From NCBI RefSeq assembly GCF_012689525.1, contig NZ_CP051515.1, forward strand, positions 1,054,001 through 1,118,000: a stretch of 64,000 nucleotides of DNA, written 5' to 3'. Positions 25,316 through 34,743 of this stretch are shown piece by piece. The DNA is from Paraburkholderia aromaticivorans. Its GTDB lineage: Bacteria; Pseudomonadota; Gammaproteobacteria; Burkholderiales; Burkholderiaceae. The notes under the pieces are model-generated. The model ran no database searches, was not told the DNA's origin, and saw nothing but the letters and a program-made list of their open reading frames with translations. Numbering within the stretch: position 1 is the first letter of the stretch; each line of letters begins with the position of its first letter. The position numbers and the translations under genes were made by a program.

Positions 25316-25441
25316 AGTTCTGGCTGTGAATACGCATCACTGAAACAGTTGCCGTTCAGTGCGCGTCCTCGCTATCGGCGCGTACTGAACCTTGCGCGTG
25401 CGGTCCCGGCCCCGGCCCCGGCAGTCTGGCTTTCACGAAAA

Positions 25442-26098
25442 TCAGCTCGCCTTACCCGATGCCCGCCCTTGAACGCTCAGCAGATGCTCGCGCATGCAGC
25501 GGGCCGCTGTCTCTCCATCACGCGCTTTCATGGCATTGACGACAGCCTGATGCTGCTGGGCGAAATACTGCCGGGTCTCCTGGGCCGCCGTCTTCTCACG
25601 CACGTCCGGTTTGACGCGCATGCCGTTGATGACTTCCATCAGCGCGATCAGTGCGGGATTGCGGGTGGCCTGCCCAATCAGCAAGTGAAAGCGATGATCC
25701 CATTGCTGCCACTCTTCGTCGTCTTTCGCGGCAGCGTTTTTACGCGCGCACTTTTCCAGTTCCAGCAGATCGTCCCAACTGGCTTTCGTTGCGGCGAGTT
25801 CCGCGAGTGCGGGCTCGAACAGCAGCCGCATTTCGGCGATATCCGCCGGACTGGTTCCCGCGCGCAGTCCACGCAGCGTGGGACCAAACTTCAGCGGCCG
25901 CGCGCCCAGATAAGTGCCGCGCCCGACACCGCGCCACACCCGGCCCGACGCCTCCAGTGAAGCCAGCACCGAGCGCAGATCCCTCCGACTGACGCCAAGG
26001 TCTTCGGCCAGCTTTCTTTCGGGCGGCAGCGCGTCGCCGTCCTTGAGTTGATGGTCGGCGATATAGCCGAGCAATCCTTCCAATGCCGTCTGTTCCAT
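25442..26098 (-). CDS. GntR-family regulator, FadR/FCD subgroup
   Basis: A 218-residue regulator: winged HTH at about 1-68 (LPPERKLAEDLGVSRRDLRS) and an all-helical FCD effector domain (about 80-210) with metal-site-like residues in FHLLIGQATRNP and QQHQAVVNAMKARD. ATG 26098 (MEQTALEGLL) is chosen; a TTG at 26116 would lie inside a perfect palindrome that is probably its own operator. It is divergent from the GGT-like gene cluster, which it likely represses until a small acid or related ligand is bound (inference). Confidence 0.88.
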   Translation of the reverse strand: MEQTALEGLLGYIADHQLKDGDALPPERKLAEDLGVSRRDLRSVLASLEASGRVWRGVGRGTYLGARPLKFGPTLRGLRAGTSPADIAEMRLLFEPALAELAATKASWDDLLELEKCARKNAAAKDDEEWQQWDHRFHLLIGQATRNPALIALMEVINGMRVKPDVREKTAAQETRQYFAQQHQAVVNAMKARDGETAARCMREHLLSVQGRASGKAS

Positions 26099-26111
26099 TT
26101 TCTTCAACCGA

Positions 26112-26127
26112 ACCAATGATCATTGGT
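26112..26127. promoter_or_regulatory. Perfect 16-bp palindrome, candidate GntR operator
   Basis: ACCAATGATCATTGGT, self-complementary over all 16 bases, starting 14 bp upstream of the GntR ATG and 196 bp before the divergent GGT-like start. FCD-type GntR regulators bind short perfect palindromes of this kind. Two direct copies of CCTGAAATTT (26168-26177 and 26220-26229) lie between it and the GGT-like gene. Confidence 0.6.
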
Positions 26128-26322
26128 ATCAACGGTAGCAGAATTGGCGCGGCGCGACGCGCAGTTTCCTGAAATTTTTTTGACCCGGTATATTGCTGGG
26201 GGATTTCGGGTTAGCATCACCTGAAATTTACTGGCTTTGGTAGTATTTTTATGGTTTGTTTAATTCGTACCTATCGCGATTGGTTCAGTCGCCAGTCGCC
26301 CGCGATCGCAAAGGAGCAGCGC

Positions 26323-28107
26323 ATGTCGTTCACAACCCGCCCGGAACTGATCGGCACATTCGGCATGGTGGCTTCCACGCACTGGCTAGCCAGTGCGTCG
26401 GCCATGGCCGTGCTTGAGAAAGGCGGTAACGCATTCGATGCCGCCGCCGCTGCCGGTTTTGTTCTGCAGATCGTCGAGCCGCATCTGAACGGTCCGGGCG
26501 GCGAACTGCCGGTCGTGTTCTACAGCGCGCGCGAAGACCGCGTGCGCGTGCTGTGCGGGCAGGGCGTGACGCCCGCGAGCATGACCATCGAGCGCATGCG
26601 GAAGTTAGGGCTGGAAGTCGTGCCGGGTACGGGACTGCTGCCTGCCGTGGTGCCCGGTGCATTTGGCGCGTGGATGGCCATGCTGCGCGATTACGGCCAG
26701 TTGCCGCTCGAGGACGTGCTGAGCTACGCGATCGGTTATGCGGAAAACGGCTACCCGGTGCTGCCGCGCATGACTTCATCGATCCTCGCCATCAAGGATT
26801 TCTTCCGGACGGAATGGACGACATCGGCCGAGCAATGGCTGCGCGACGGCGACGCACCAATGCCAAACCAGTTATTCGCCAACCCGGCCATTGCGAACAC
26901 GTATAAGCGCATTCTGCGAGAAGCGAATACCCGGCGTGACCGCAGCGAACAGTGCGAACGCGCCCGCGAGGTTTTTTATCGCGGCTTCGTGGCTGATGCC
27001 ATCGACCAGTATTTTGGTTCGACGGCCGTTCTCGACACGTCGGGTCAGCGCAACCGCGGCCTGCTCGACGCCGGCGACCTCGCTCGCTGGGAACCGTCCT
27101 ATGAAGACCCGGTTTCGTACGACTACGGGGACCTCCGTGTCCACAAGACCGGCCCGTGGGGCCAGGGGCCGATGTTCCTGCAGCAGCTCGCGCTGCTCAA
27201 AGGCTTCGATCTCGCGGCCATGGATCCGATGGGACCGGATTTCGTGCATACGATCATCGAGTGCTCGAAGCTTGCGTTCGCCGATCGCGAGGTGTTCTAC
27301 GGCGATCCTGCATTCGCGCACGTACCCATGGATGTGCTGCTGAGCGACGCCTACAACGACGAACGTCGTCGGCTGATCGACCCGCGCCGGGCGTCATTGG
27401 ATTTTCGTCCTGGCAGGCTGGGCGACAGCGAGCAGCGCGCCGCGCGCATCATGGCATTGGCTGGAAAGGAACAGTCCGGCGGCTTCGGCCAGGGCGAACC
27501 GACCTTCGCGCCGTTGCCTGAACTGCGAGGCGATACGGTTCATCTCGATGTCGTCGACCGCTGGGGCAACATGGTGTCGGCCACGCCGTCGGGTGGCTGG
27601 CTGCAGGCGTCGCCGGCGGTGCCCGGTCTCGGCTTCAACGTCACCACGCGCGCGCAGATGTTCTGGATGGAAGAGGGCTTGCCTTCGTCGCTCGGGCCGG
27701 GGCGCCGTCCGCGCACGACGCTGTCGCCGACGCTGGTCACCCGCGCCGGCAAGCCCTACGCCGCATTCGGCACGCCCGGCGGGGATCAGCAGGATCAATG
27801 GTCGATCCAGCTCTTCCTCAAACACGTGCACGCCGGCATGAATTTTCAGGCAGCCGCAGATTCGCCCTCGTTCCAGACTGCACACTTTCCGGGTTCGTTT
27901 TACCCGCGCGCGATGCATCTCGGCAAGATGTCCGCCGAGTCACGTTTTCCGGAAAGTACCCTTGCCGAATTGCGCGCGCGTGGCCACGACCTGACCGTGG
28001 CCGAGCCCTGGTCGCTCGGGCGCGTCTGCGCGGTCGGGATCAGAAACGGTCTGATGCGTGGTGCAGCGACGCCTCGCCAGATGCAGGCCTACGCAATTGG
28101 GCGATAA
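26323..28107 (+). CDS. Gamma-glutamyltransferase-like Ntn hydrolase
   Basis: A 594-residue proenzyme of the GGT superfamily, expected to self-cleave before a Thr. GDTVHLDVVDRWGNMVSATP places the nucleophile at Thr405, followed by the T-PSGGW segment. The oxyanion loop NGPGGELPVV (about 56-65) is present. Where true glutathione hydrolases carry a conserved Arg segment that grips the gamma-glutamyl carboxylate, this protein reads LCGQGVTPASM (about 77-87), so glutathione is unlikely as substrate; GGT-like amidohydrolases (for example oxamate amidohydrolase HpxW) and acylases are alternatives. No signal peptide is evident. AAGGAG precedes ATG 26323. It heads an operon with two MFS carriers and a GAF protein, opposite a GntR regulator. 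Confidence 0.85.
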   Translation: MSFTTRPELIGTFGMVASTHWLASASAMAVLEKGGNAFDAAAAAGFVLQIVEPHLNGPGGELPVVFYSAREDRVRVLCGQGVTPASMTIERMRKLGLEVVPGTGLLPAVVPGAFGAWMAMLRDYGQLPLEDVLSYAIGYAENGYPVLPRMTSSILAIKDFFRTEWTTSAEQWLRDGDAPMPNQLFANPAIANTYKRILREANTRRDRSEQCERAREVFYRGFVADAIDQYFGSTAVLDTSGQRNRGLLDAGDLARWEPSYEDPVSYDYGDLRVHKTGPWGQGPMFLQQLALLKGFDLAAMDPMGPDFVHTIIECSKLAFADREVFYGDPAFAHVPMDVLLSDAYNDERRRLIDPRRASLDFRPGRLGDSEQRAARIMALAGKEQSGGFGQGEPTFAPLPELRGDTVHLDVVDRWGNMVSATPSGGWLQASPAVPGLGFNVTTRAQMFWMEEGLPSSLGPGRRPRTTLSPTLVTRAGKPYAAFGTPGGDQQDQWSIQLFLKHVHAGMNFQAAADSPSFQTAHFPGSFYPRAMHLGKMSAESRFPESTLAELRARGHDLTVAEPWSLGRVCAVGIRNGLMRGAATPRQMQAYAIGR

Positions 28108-28155
28108 CCTCGGCGTGGCGGAGATCGTGTCCATTCCTTCAGGGAGAAAGTTACC

Positions 28156-29568
28156 GTGTCTGCCGTAGCCGCTCGTCTTGAAAGACTTCCGTTATCGGGC
28201 TTTCATCGGAAACTCCTGCTCATTGGTGGGTTGGGATATCTGTTCGATGGACTCGATTCATCGTCGCTCGCGTTTCTGCTGCCGGTCGTGAGCAAGCTAT
28301 GGCACCTGAGCAGCGCCGAAACAGGCCTCGTGGCGAGCAGCACCTATATCGGGTACTTCTTCGGCGCCTTCCTGTCAGGCGTACTCGCCGATCTGATCGG
28401 CCGTCGGCGCATCATGATGACGGCGCTGGCGATTTACTGTGTCGCGTCGCTCGCGAGCGCGGCCGCTACGGACTGGCACACGTTCTTCGCGCTGCGCATC
28501 GTCGCGGGATTTGGTTCCGGCGCGGAGACCGTGGTGATCGCGCCATTCCTCGCGGAATTCGTGCCGCGTCGCTACAGAGGGATGTTTTGCGGCGCGCTGG
28601 TCGGCTTCATGTCGTTCGGCTATCTGAGCTCATCCATCCTCGGCTTCGTCGTGGTGCGAAACTATGTCGATGGCTGGCGCTACCTCGCCGTGGTGACGTC
28701 GCTGCCCGTCGTCATGCTGCTCTGGTGGCGCAGGACGCTGCCTGAGTCGCCACGATGGCTCGAGAGCCAGGGCCGAACGGATGAAGCGAACCGGATCGTG
28801 AGCACGATCGAGTCATGGTTTGCCGGCAGAGGCATTCATCTTCCGCCTGTCGGCTCCGTCGGCGTGCTTCCCGCATCGGCACGTGCAAGCGGTAGCGCAT
28901 TGCAGAACGTGCTGACGTTGTGGTCGCCGCGACTCGCGCGCACTACGGCAGTCAGCTGGCTGATGTGGTTCTCGGTGGCATTCGCGTACTACTCGTTCTT
29001 CTCCTGGATTCCGAGCTTGCTCCTCAAAGAGGGTCTCACCATGACGAAGAGCTTCGGCTATTCCATCGCGATCTATGGGGCGCAGATTCCGGGGTATTTC
29101 TCGGCCGCCTGGCTCAATGAACGGATCGGGCGGAAGGCGGTGGTCGCATCGTACATGTTGCTGGGCGGCATAGCGGCGATCGCGCTTGCGTTCTCTCACA
29201 CGGGCATCGGGATCATGGTCGCGGGCATATGCCTGTCGTTCTTCATGAACGGTGCGTTCGCAGGCGTCTATGCGTACACCCCGGAAGTATTCCCGACCGC
29301 AGTGCGCACGACCGGCACTGGGTCGTCGTCATCGTTTGGCCGCATCGGCTCGGTGAGCGCTCCCATTCTGGTCGGCCTCGTCTATCCCGTGCTGGGTTTC
29401 CTGGGCGTGTTCGCGATGACCACGACGGTTCTGCTCATCGGGGCCTGTGTAGTTTTCTTCCTGGGTATCGAGACTCGCAACCGCTCGCTCGAAGACATCG
29501 AGGCCGAGGAATTCGGTCGCGCGCAGGATGTTCGAGGCCCGCTCAATTCCACTGAAATACACGGCTGA
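28156..29568 (+). CDS. MFS transporter, metabolite:H+ symporter type
   Basis: A 470-residue 12-helix carrier. GLGYLFDGLDSSSLAFLLPV in helix 1, GVLADLIGRRRIMM in loop 2-3, LPESPRWLE before the central loop and YAYTPEVFPTAVRTTGTG near helix 11 are typical of sugar/organic-acid MFS proteins. GTG 28156 is the start, preceded by AGGGAGAAAGTTACC. Forty-eight bp after the GGT-like gene and followed by the GAF gene; probably imports the substrate of that enzyme (inference). Confidence 0.9.
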   Translation: MSAVAARLERLPLSGFHRKLLLIGGLGYLFDGLDSSSLAFLLPVVSKLWHLSSAETGLVASSTYIGYFFGAFLSGVLADLIGRRRIMMTALAIYCVASLASAAATDWHTFFALRIVAGFGSGAETVVIAPFLAEFVPRRYRGMFCGALVGFMSFGYLSSSILGFVVVRNYVDGWRYLAVVTSLPVVMLLWWRRTLPESPRWLESQGRTDEANRIVSTIESWFAGRGIHLPPVGSVGVLPASARASGSALQNVLTLWSPRLARTTAVSWLMWFSVAFAYYSFFSWIPSLLLKEGLTMTKSFGYSIAIYGAQIPGYFSAAWLNERIGRKAVVASYMLLGGIAAIALAFSHTGIGIMVAGICLSFFMNGAFAGVYAYTPEVFPTAVRTTGTGSSSSFGRIGSVSAPILVGLVYPVLGFLGVFAMTTTVLLIGACVVFFLGIETRNRSLEDIEAEEFGRAQDVRGPLNSTEIHG

Positions 29569-29601
29569 ATGCCGTGATTTGCCAACTTTCCCATACAGAC
29601 C

Positions 29602-30156
29602 ATGCAAGGCATCCGGATCGAAACTGCGCCGCCCACCCCGCAAGCGCTGAACATGTCGAACCTTGAGCAACTCGCGAAGGCCATGCGGATCAAGGGTCAG
29701 CCGATGGCGATTTTCCGTGCGGTTCATGAAGTAGCGGCAAGCGCAATCGGCTTCAGCCTGTTCACGATCATGTCCTACGATGCGCAAAACCAGGAGGTGG
29801 AGCGCGTCTATACGAACATGCCCGACGTCTATCCGGTTGGCGGGCGCAAGAAGAAACACGGCACGCCGTGGGCCAAACAGATCCTGCTCGACCTCAAGCC
29901 ATTTCGCGCGGAAACCGCACAGGGCATCCGCGAAGCGTTCGACGATCACACCGTGATGACCGGGATGGGCCTCGGATCGATACTGAACATTCCGATCGCG
30001 TACGACGGCGTGTGCATCGGCACGATGAACCTGACGCATCAGGAGAGGTGGTACACGACGAGACATGAAGAGTTGGGATTACTGATTGGTTCCTTCCTGG
30101 CTCCCGCTCTCATTGCGCGCCATACGATATCCGCCAGCAGCTTGACTGCGCTCTGA
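29602..30156 (+). CDS. GAF-domain protein
   Basis: A 184-residue soluble protein made of a single GAF domain (about 40-165), with LFTIMSYDAQNQEVERVYTN and LGSILNIPIAYDGVCIGTMN as its core strands. No output domain is attached. The closest type is the small GAF proteins found in carbon-nitrogen catabolic operons. It may bind a metabolite or act as an accessory protein for the enzyme; a free methionine sulfoxide reductase role is unlikely because the three cysteines of that family are not seen. Its stop is one base from the next MFS ATG, so the two are translated together. Confidence 0.75.
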   Translation: MQGIRIETAPPTPQALNMSNLEQLAKAMRIKGQPMAIFRAVHEVAASAIGFSLFTIMSYDAQNQEVERVYTNMPDVYPVGGRKKKHGTPWAKQILLDLKPFRAETAQGIREAFDDHTVMTGMGLGSILNIPIAYDGVCIGTMNLTHQERWYTTRHEELGLLIGSFLAPALIARHTISASSLTAL

Positions 30157-30157
30157 C

Positions 30158-31426
30158 ATGACCACTACCCAACGTGTTGCGACAACGTCGCCGGTGAGCC
30201 AGACTTCCGGGTCGCAAGGCCGCTGGTTGCTTGTTTTCATTCTCGGTTATCTTGCGCTCATGGCCGATGGCGCCGATGTCATGATGTACGGCCTCACGCT
30301 GACGCGCATCAAAGACGACTTCGGGCTGAGCAATGTCCAGGCCGGAGCATTGGGCAGCCTGACGTTGTTAGGCATGGCGGTCGGCGGGATTGTCGGCGGC
30401 TGGGCGAGCGATCGCATAGGGCGGGTGAGGGTGGTGGTCTGGGCGCTGGCGCTCTTTTCGCTCGGCGCGGGGCTGCTTGGGCTCACGCACAGCTTTGTGG
30501 AATTCGCGATCGTCCGCTTCATCAGTTCGTTGGGCATCGGCTCCATGGTGCTGGTCACGACGCTCGTTGCCGAATACGTGCCCACGGAACGGCGCTCGCT
30601 GATTCTGGGTGCCTTGCAGACCGGCATTTCGGCCGGCTATATCGTGGTCATTGCGCTGAGCAGCTGGATTTTGCCGCACTACGGCTGGCGCACGCTGTAC
30701 TACGTGTCGGCGATACCCGTGGTGTTTGCTTTGGCGATCAAGTTCGCGGTGCCCGAGCCGGCTAGCTGGCAGGCGAGCCACGCCGTCGAGCGTACAAGCC
30801 AACGCCGATGGCGCGACAGCCGCTACCACGTGATTTTCAGCAATCGACAGACGCGAACCCTGTTTATCCTGTGGACCTTGGCCTCGGTGTTCATTCTTTC
30901 CGGGTTCTATGGCCTGAATAACTGGCTGCCGACGTACCTTGAAAAAGAACTGCATATCAAGTTCGGCGCGCTGACGGGATACATGATCGGGACTTACGTA
31001 GTCGCGTTCATCGGCAAGATCTTCGCCGGCTGGCTGGGCGACCGCTGGAGCCGGCGTGGCGTGTATGTCCTCGGCTGTGTGGGTGCCGCGCTCTTTCTGC
31101 CGGTGATCATCTTCTGGCATACGCGTGAGAACATTGCCGTTCTCATGCTTTTCTTCGGGTTTCTGTACGGCGTACCACTGGGCACGATCGGCACGTTCAT
31201 GTCCGAGAGTTTCGCCACTTCCATCCGCGGCACTGCTGTGGGTGGCTCCTATAACCTGGGCCGCTTCTGCTCGGGTGCGGCGCCCATTGTGATCGGCTTC
31301 CTGGCCACACAGTTCTCCATCGGTCTGGGCTTCCTCGTGGTCGGCGCGGTGTTCTTCCTGAGTGGCGTGACCGCGCTGTTCATCCCGGACCGTTTGTATG
31401 ACACGGACCGGCCGTCCACGCCGTGA
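30158..31426 (+). CDS. MFS transporter, aromatic-acid:H+ symporter-like
   Basis: A 422-residue 12-helix carrier. DGADVMMYGLTL in helix 1 and GGWASDRIGRVRVVV in loop 2-3 fit the AAHS group (BenK, PcaK, MhpT), in which the D-G-x-D motif of helix 1 is needed for transport; GLNNWLPTYLEKEL begins the second half. Start ATG 30158 is coupled to the GAF gene. Second carrier of the GGT-like operon: either an exporter of the product or a second uptake route. Confidence 0.9.
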   Translation: MTTTQRVATTSPVSQTSGSQGRWLLVFILGYLALMADGADVMMYGLTLTRIKDDFGLSNVQAGALGSLTLLGMAVGGIVGGWASDRIGRVRVVVWALALFSLGAGLLGLTHSFVEFAIVRFISSLGIGSMVLVTTLVAEYVPTERRSLILGALQTGISAGYIVVIALSSWILPHYGWRTLYYVSAIPVVFALAIKFAVPEPASWQASHAVERTSQRRWRDSRYHVIFSNRQTRTLFILWTLASVFILSGFYGLNNWLPTYLEKELHIKFGALTGYMIGTYVVAFIGKIFAGWLGDRWSRRGVYVLGCVGAALFLPVIIFWHTRENIAVLMLFFGFLYGVPLGTIGTFMSESFATSIRGTAVGGSYNLGRFCSGAAPIVIGFLATQFSIGLGFLVVGAVFFLSGVTALFIPDRLYDTDRPSTP

Positions 31427-31520
31427 CTTGAAGCAGGTGCGCAACGCGTTCGACAACGGCGCGCTCATTCATCCATGGCCTTTGCTGTGCGTCGTCGATA
31501 CGCCCGATGCTAGCACTGCC

Positions 31521-33896
31521 TCAGAACAACTGTTTCTGCCCTGACATCAAGGTCGTGAAATCGTCGCGCAAGAGCGGCAGGATAGCGTCGGCGACGGGCT
31601 GCAATTGCCGCGTCAGATAATGTTCGTAATCGATTGCCGAACGCAGCGTTTCCAGCGGCTCGGGTCCGGCAACCGTCATCACATAGCTGATCCAGCCGCC
31701 GTTCTGGTATTGCAGCGGGCGCCCTTGCCGCCGATTGAACTCGTCCGCCACCCGCGCCGCGCGCACATGCGGTGGCACGTTGCGCTCGTATTCTTCGAGC
31801 GGCCGGCGCAGCCGCTTGCGATACACCAGCTGATCGTCGAGCTTGCCGTCGAGCGTGTCGCGCACATAGTCGCGCACATAATCCTGATACGGTTGCTGCG
31901 TGAAGATGCGCCGATACAGTTCCTGCTGAAACTGTTGCGCGAGCGGCGTCCAGTCGGTGCGTACCGTTTCGAGTCCTTTATAGACGATGTCCTCGCTGCC
32001 GTCCGGCAAAACGGTGAGGCCGGCATAGCGTTTCTTGCTGCCTTCCTCGGCGCCGCGAATCGTCGGCATGAAGAAGCGCCGATAGTGCCGCTCGAATTGC
32101 AGTTCGAGCGCGCTGTCGAGCCCGAACCGCTCCTGTAGATTCTTTCGCCACCACGCGTTGATATGTTCGACAAGCGCTCGGCCGATGCAGCTCGCGTCTT
32201 CCTCGCTGTGCGCGTGTTTCAGCCACACGAAGGTCGAATCCGTGTCGCCGTAAATGACTTCATAGCCTTCGCCTTGAATCAGTTCGCGCGTGGCATGCAT
32301 GATTTCGTGGCCGCGCATCGTGATCGACGAGGCGAGACGCGGATCGAAAAAGCGGCAACCGGTCGATCCCAGCACGCCGTAAAAGGCGTTCATGATGATC
32401 TTCAATGCCTGCGAAAGCGGTTTGTTGTTCTCGCGTTTGGCCGTCTCGCGGCCTTGCCAGACTTGCCCGACGATCGACGGCAAACAATGACGCGTGCGTG
32501 AAAAGCGCGCGCCGAGAAAGCCCGGCACCGATTGATCGTCGGCGGGATTCAGCATGCCTTCGACGAGACCGACAGGGTCGATCAGAAACGTGCGAATAAT
32601 CGACGGATACAGGCTCTTGTAGTCGAGCACCAGTACGGAATCGTAGAGACCGGGGCGCGAATCCATCACGAAACCGCCGGGGCTGGCGGCGCCGGCCACA
32701 TCGCCGAGATTGGGCGCGACATAGCCTTGCCGATGCATGCGCGGCATATACAGATGCGTGAACGCCGCCACCGATCCGCCGCTGCGATCCGCCGGCAAAC
32801 CGGTCACGCTCGCGCGTTCCAGCAGGAACGGCAGCAACTCTGTTTTAGCGAAGATGCGCGTGACCAGCTCGCAGTCTTTGAGGTTGTACCGCGCAAGCGC
32901 GGGCTTGTCCTCGTCGAAGCGGCGCTGGATCTCGTCCATGCGCTGATACGGATTGTCGATCGCCTTGCCTTCGCCCAGCACTGTGCGCGAGACATGTTCG
33001 AGACTGAACGAAGGGAAACTCCACGTCGCGGAGCGTAGCGCCTCGATGCCGTTGATAATCAACCGTCCCGCGGCGCCGGCGAAGAAGTGGTTCTGCTTGA
33101 GCCCGTGCTCGCGCCATTCCATCACGGCACCGCCACGGCCGAGCCGCAGCGGTACGCGATATTGTTCGGCATGCTGCCGCAGCACACGCAGATCGAACTG
33201 CACTAGATTCCAGCCGATGATCGCATCGGGATCGTGCCGCTCCAGCCACGCGTTCAGTTTTTCCAGCAACTGTGCGCGGGTTTCACAGTATTCGAGGTCG
33301 AAGTCGAGCGTGCTCGCGTCGCCGTTCGGCGGCCCCAGCATGTACACCTGACGCTGTCCGCAACCTTCCAGCGCGATCGAATACAACTCGGCGTGAGCGC
33401 TGGTTTCGATATCGAGCGACACCAGCTTCAAGGGCGGACGATAGCCGGTGGCCGGCTTGAGTTCGCTGTACAGGAGCGGGCCGCGGTTTCCGTTGCTTTG
33501 CGTGTCGCCACTGAACCACACCGGCGCCGTGATGAAGCGTTCCATCATGTAGCGCTCGGGCGGGAAGATATCGGCTTCGTAGACGTCGACGCCGCCTTGC
33601 TTCAGGCGTTTCTCGAAGCCCGTCAATTGCCGGTACTGCGGGCAGTAAAGTCCCATGACCGGCCGATGCTGAAAGTCGCACAGATCGAGCGCTCGCAGAT
33701 CGAGCGGCGCTTCGCGGCGCAGGATCGTTTCGGCGCGCTCGCGATGTTCGGCGGGAATGAACGCCACCGAAGGCTGAGGGCGCAGGCGGACGTGACGGGG
33801 CCCGCCGTCCGTGGCCAGCCAGAAATCGACTTCCGTGCCGGCGGGCGTGTCCCGCCAATGTCGGGTCAAGATGAAACCCTGTTCAAGCTCAGTCAA
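31521..33896 (-). CDS. polB: DNA polymerase II
   Basis: A family B DNA polymerase of 791 residues, close to E. coli Pol II (783), used in damage tolerance and replication restart. Proofreading exonuclease motif [10 protein letters not shown], then polymerase motifs [10 protein letters not shown] (motif A), [13 protein letters not shown] (motif B) and YGDTDSTFV (motif C) are intact, so it should be active. The TTG start at 33896 gives the family N-terminus [14 protein letters not shown] with GAGGTGG upstream; the longer open frame upstream is not coding-like. It is a stand-alone gene between MFS and PRC-barrel genes; no LexA-like CTGT-N8-ACAG box was evident just upstream. Confidence 0.95.
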   Translation of the reverse strand: MTELEQGFILTRHWRDTPAGTEVDFWLATDGGPRHVRLRPQPSVAFIPAEHRERAETILRREAPLDLRALDLCDFQHRPVMGLYCPQYRQLTGFEKRLKQGGVDVYEADIFPPERYMMERFITAPVWFSGDTQSNGNRGPLLYSELKPATGYRPPLKLVSLDIETSAHAELYSIALEGCGQRQVYMLGPPNGDASTLDFDLEYCETRAQLLEKLNAWLERHDPDAIIGWNLVQFDLRVLRQHAEQYRVPLRLGRGGAVMEWREHGLKQNHFFAGAAGRLIINGIEALRSATWSFPSFSLEHVSRTVLGEGKAIDNPYQRMDEIQRRFDEDKPALARYNLKDCELVTRIFAKTELLPFLLERASVTGLPADRSGGSVAAFTHLYMPRMHRQGYVAPNLGDVAGAASPGGFVMDSRPGLYDSVLVLDYKSLYPSIIRTFLIDPVGLVEGMLNPADDQSVPGFLGARFSRTRHCLPSIVGQVWQGRETAKRENNKPLSQALKIIMNAFYGVLGSTGCRFFDPRLASSITMRGHEIMHATRELIQGEGYEVIYGDTDSTFVWLKHAHSEEDASCIGRALVEHINAWWRKNLQERFGLDSALELQFERHYRRFFMPTIRGAEEGSKKRYAGLTVLPDGSEDIVYKGLETVRTDWTPLAQQFQQELYRRIFTQQPYQDYVRDYVRDTLDGKLDDQLVYRKRLRRPLEEYERNVPPHVRAARVADEFNRRQGRPLQYQNGGWISYVMTVAGPEPLETLRSAIDYEHYLTRQLQPVADAILPLLRDDFTTLMSGQKQLF

Positions 33897-34126
33897 ACTG
33901 CCACCTCTAAAACCGGCGTGATCGCCTTGCGCGATTTTACCGCCATGCGCTGCGGGCCGTGACGCCATCCCGGAGCGTTGCCGCGCAGGCTCGTTGGGTT
34001 GCCCGCGTGCGACCTTCCGGCACGCTGGATGCAACCGTGCCGCGCAGTCTGTATTATCGTGGTGCAGCGATTCCATTCGGCGCAGGCCATGCGCCGGTCA
34101 AGTCTACTAAGAACGGAGTAAGCGAT

Positions 34127-34552
34127 ATGACTTTGGGCAAACTTGTTGTTGTCGTCGCAGTAGCTGCAACCAGCCTTGGTGCACAGGCGCAAGTCGCCGG
34201 CACGCAACCGCTGAGCGTCACAGTCGAGCAGTCGAATGCGCTGCTGAGCGGCTGGAGTGTAAAGAAGAGCATTCTCGGCAAATCGGTGTACAACGACCAG
34301 AACGCGAAAATCGGCACGGTCCGCGATCTGGTGATCGCGCCGGACGGCTCGCTGTCCGCAGCCATCGTCTCCGCTGGCGGTTTCCTGGGCGTGGCGTCGC
34401 ACGACGTGGCGGTGCCCATCGCAGCGCTGGACATCCGCGAAGGGAATTTCTATCTGGCCGGCGCTACCAAGGACGCCTTGAAAGCGACGCCCGAGTTCCA
34501 GTACAACAAGGTGCAGGCGCCGCCGAAGCCTAAAAAGCTGACGGGGCAGTAA
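34127..34552 (+). CDS. Secreted PRC-barrel domain protein
   Basis: A 141-residue protein with an N-terminal signal peptide (MTLGKLVVVVAVAATSLGAQAQ) and one PRC-barrel domain (about 40-110; SVYNDQNAKIGTVRDLVIAP, GGFLGVASHDVAVPIAAL). In Burkholderia such periplasmic PRC-barrel proteins are common and of unknown role, often raised under stress. ATG 34127 follows ACGGAGTAAGCG. A basic, proline-rich tail ends APPKPKKLTGQ. Followed by a strong terminator-like hairpin. Confidence 0.85.
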   Translation: MTLGKLVVVVAVAATSLGAQAQVAGTQPLSVTVEQSNALLSGWSVKKSILGKSVYNDQNAKIGTVRDLVIAPDGSLSAAIVSAGGFLGVASHDVAVPIAALDIREGNFYLAGATKDALKATPEFQYNKVQAPPKPKKLTGQ

Positions 34553-34620
34553 ATGCAGGAAGCCGGCGCGGTCGCCGGCTGAGCAGCAAGAAGCGGTTCT
34601 GCATTGACGTGATCATGGCA

Positions 34621-34689
34621 AAGCGGCGCTGGCAGCGTGAATCGGTTAGCGGGAGAAACCGTTTCGCGCGTGCAGCGCCGCTTTTTTTT
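34621..34689 (+). terminator. Rho-independent terminator candidate
   Basis: AAGCGGCGCTG (34621-34631) pairs perfectly with CAGCGCCGCTT (34672-34682), and the distal arm runs into TTTTTTTT. The loop contains a second small hairpin (CGGTT...AACCG). Ends the PRC-barrel transcript; it also faces the DUF2891 stop from the other side. Confidence 0.7.
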
Positions 34690-34743
34690 AGTCGACCACG
34701 CCGCCGGTTGAGTTCGATTCGAAGTCTTGAATCGGGCCTTTAT

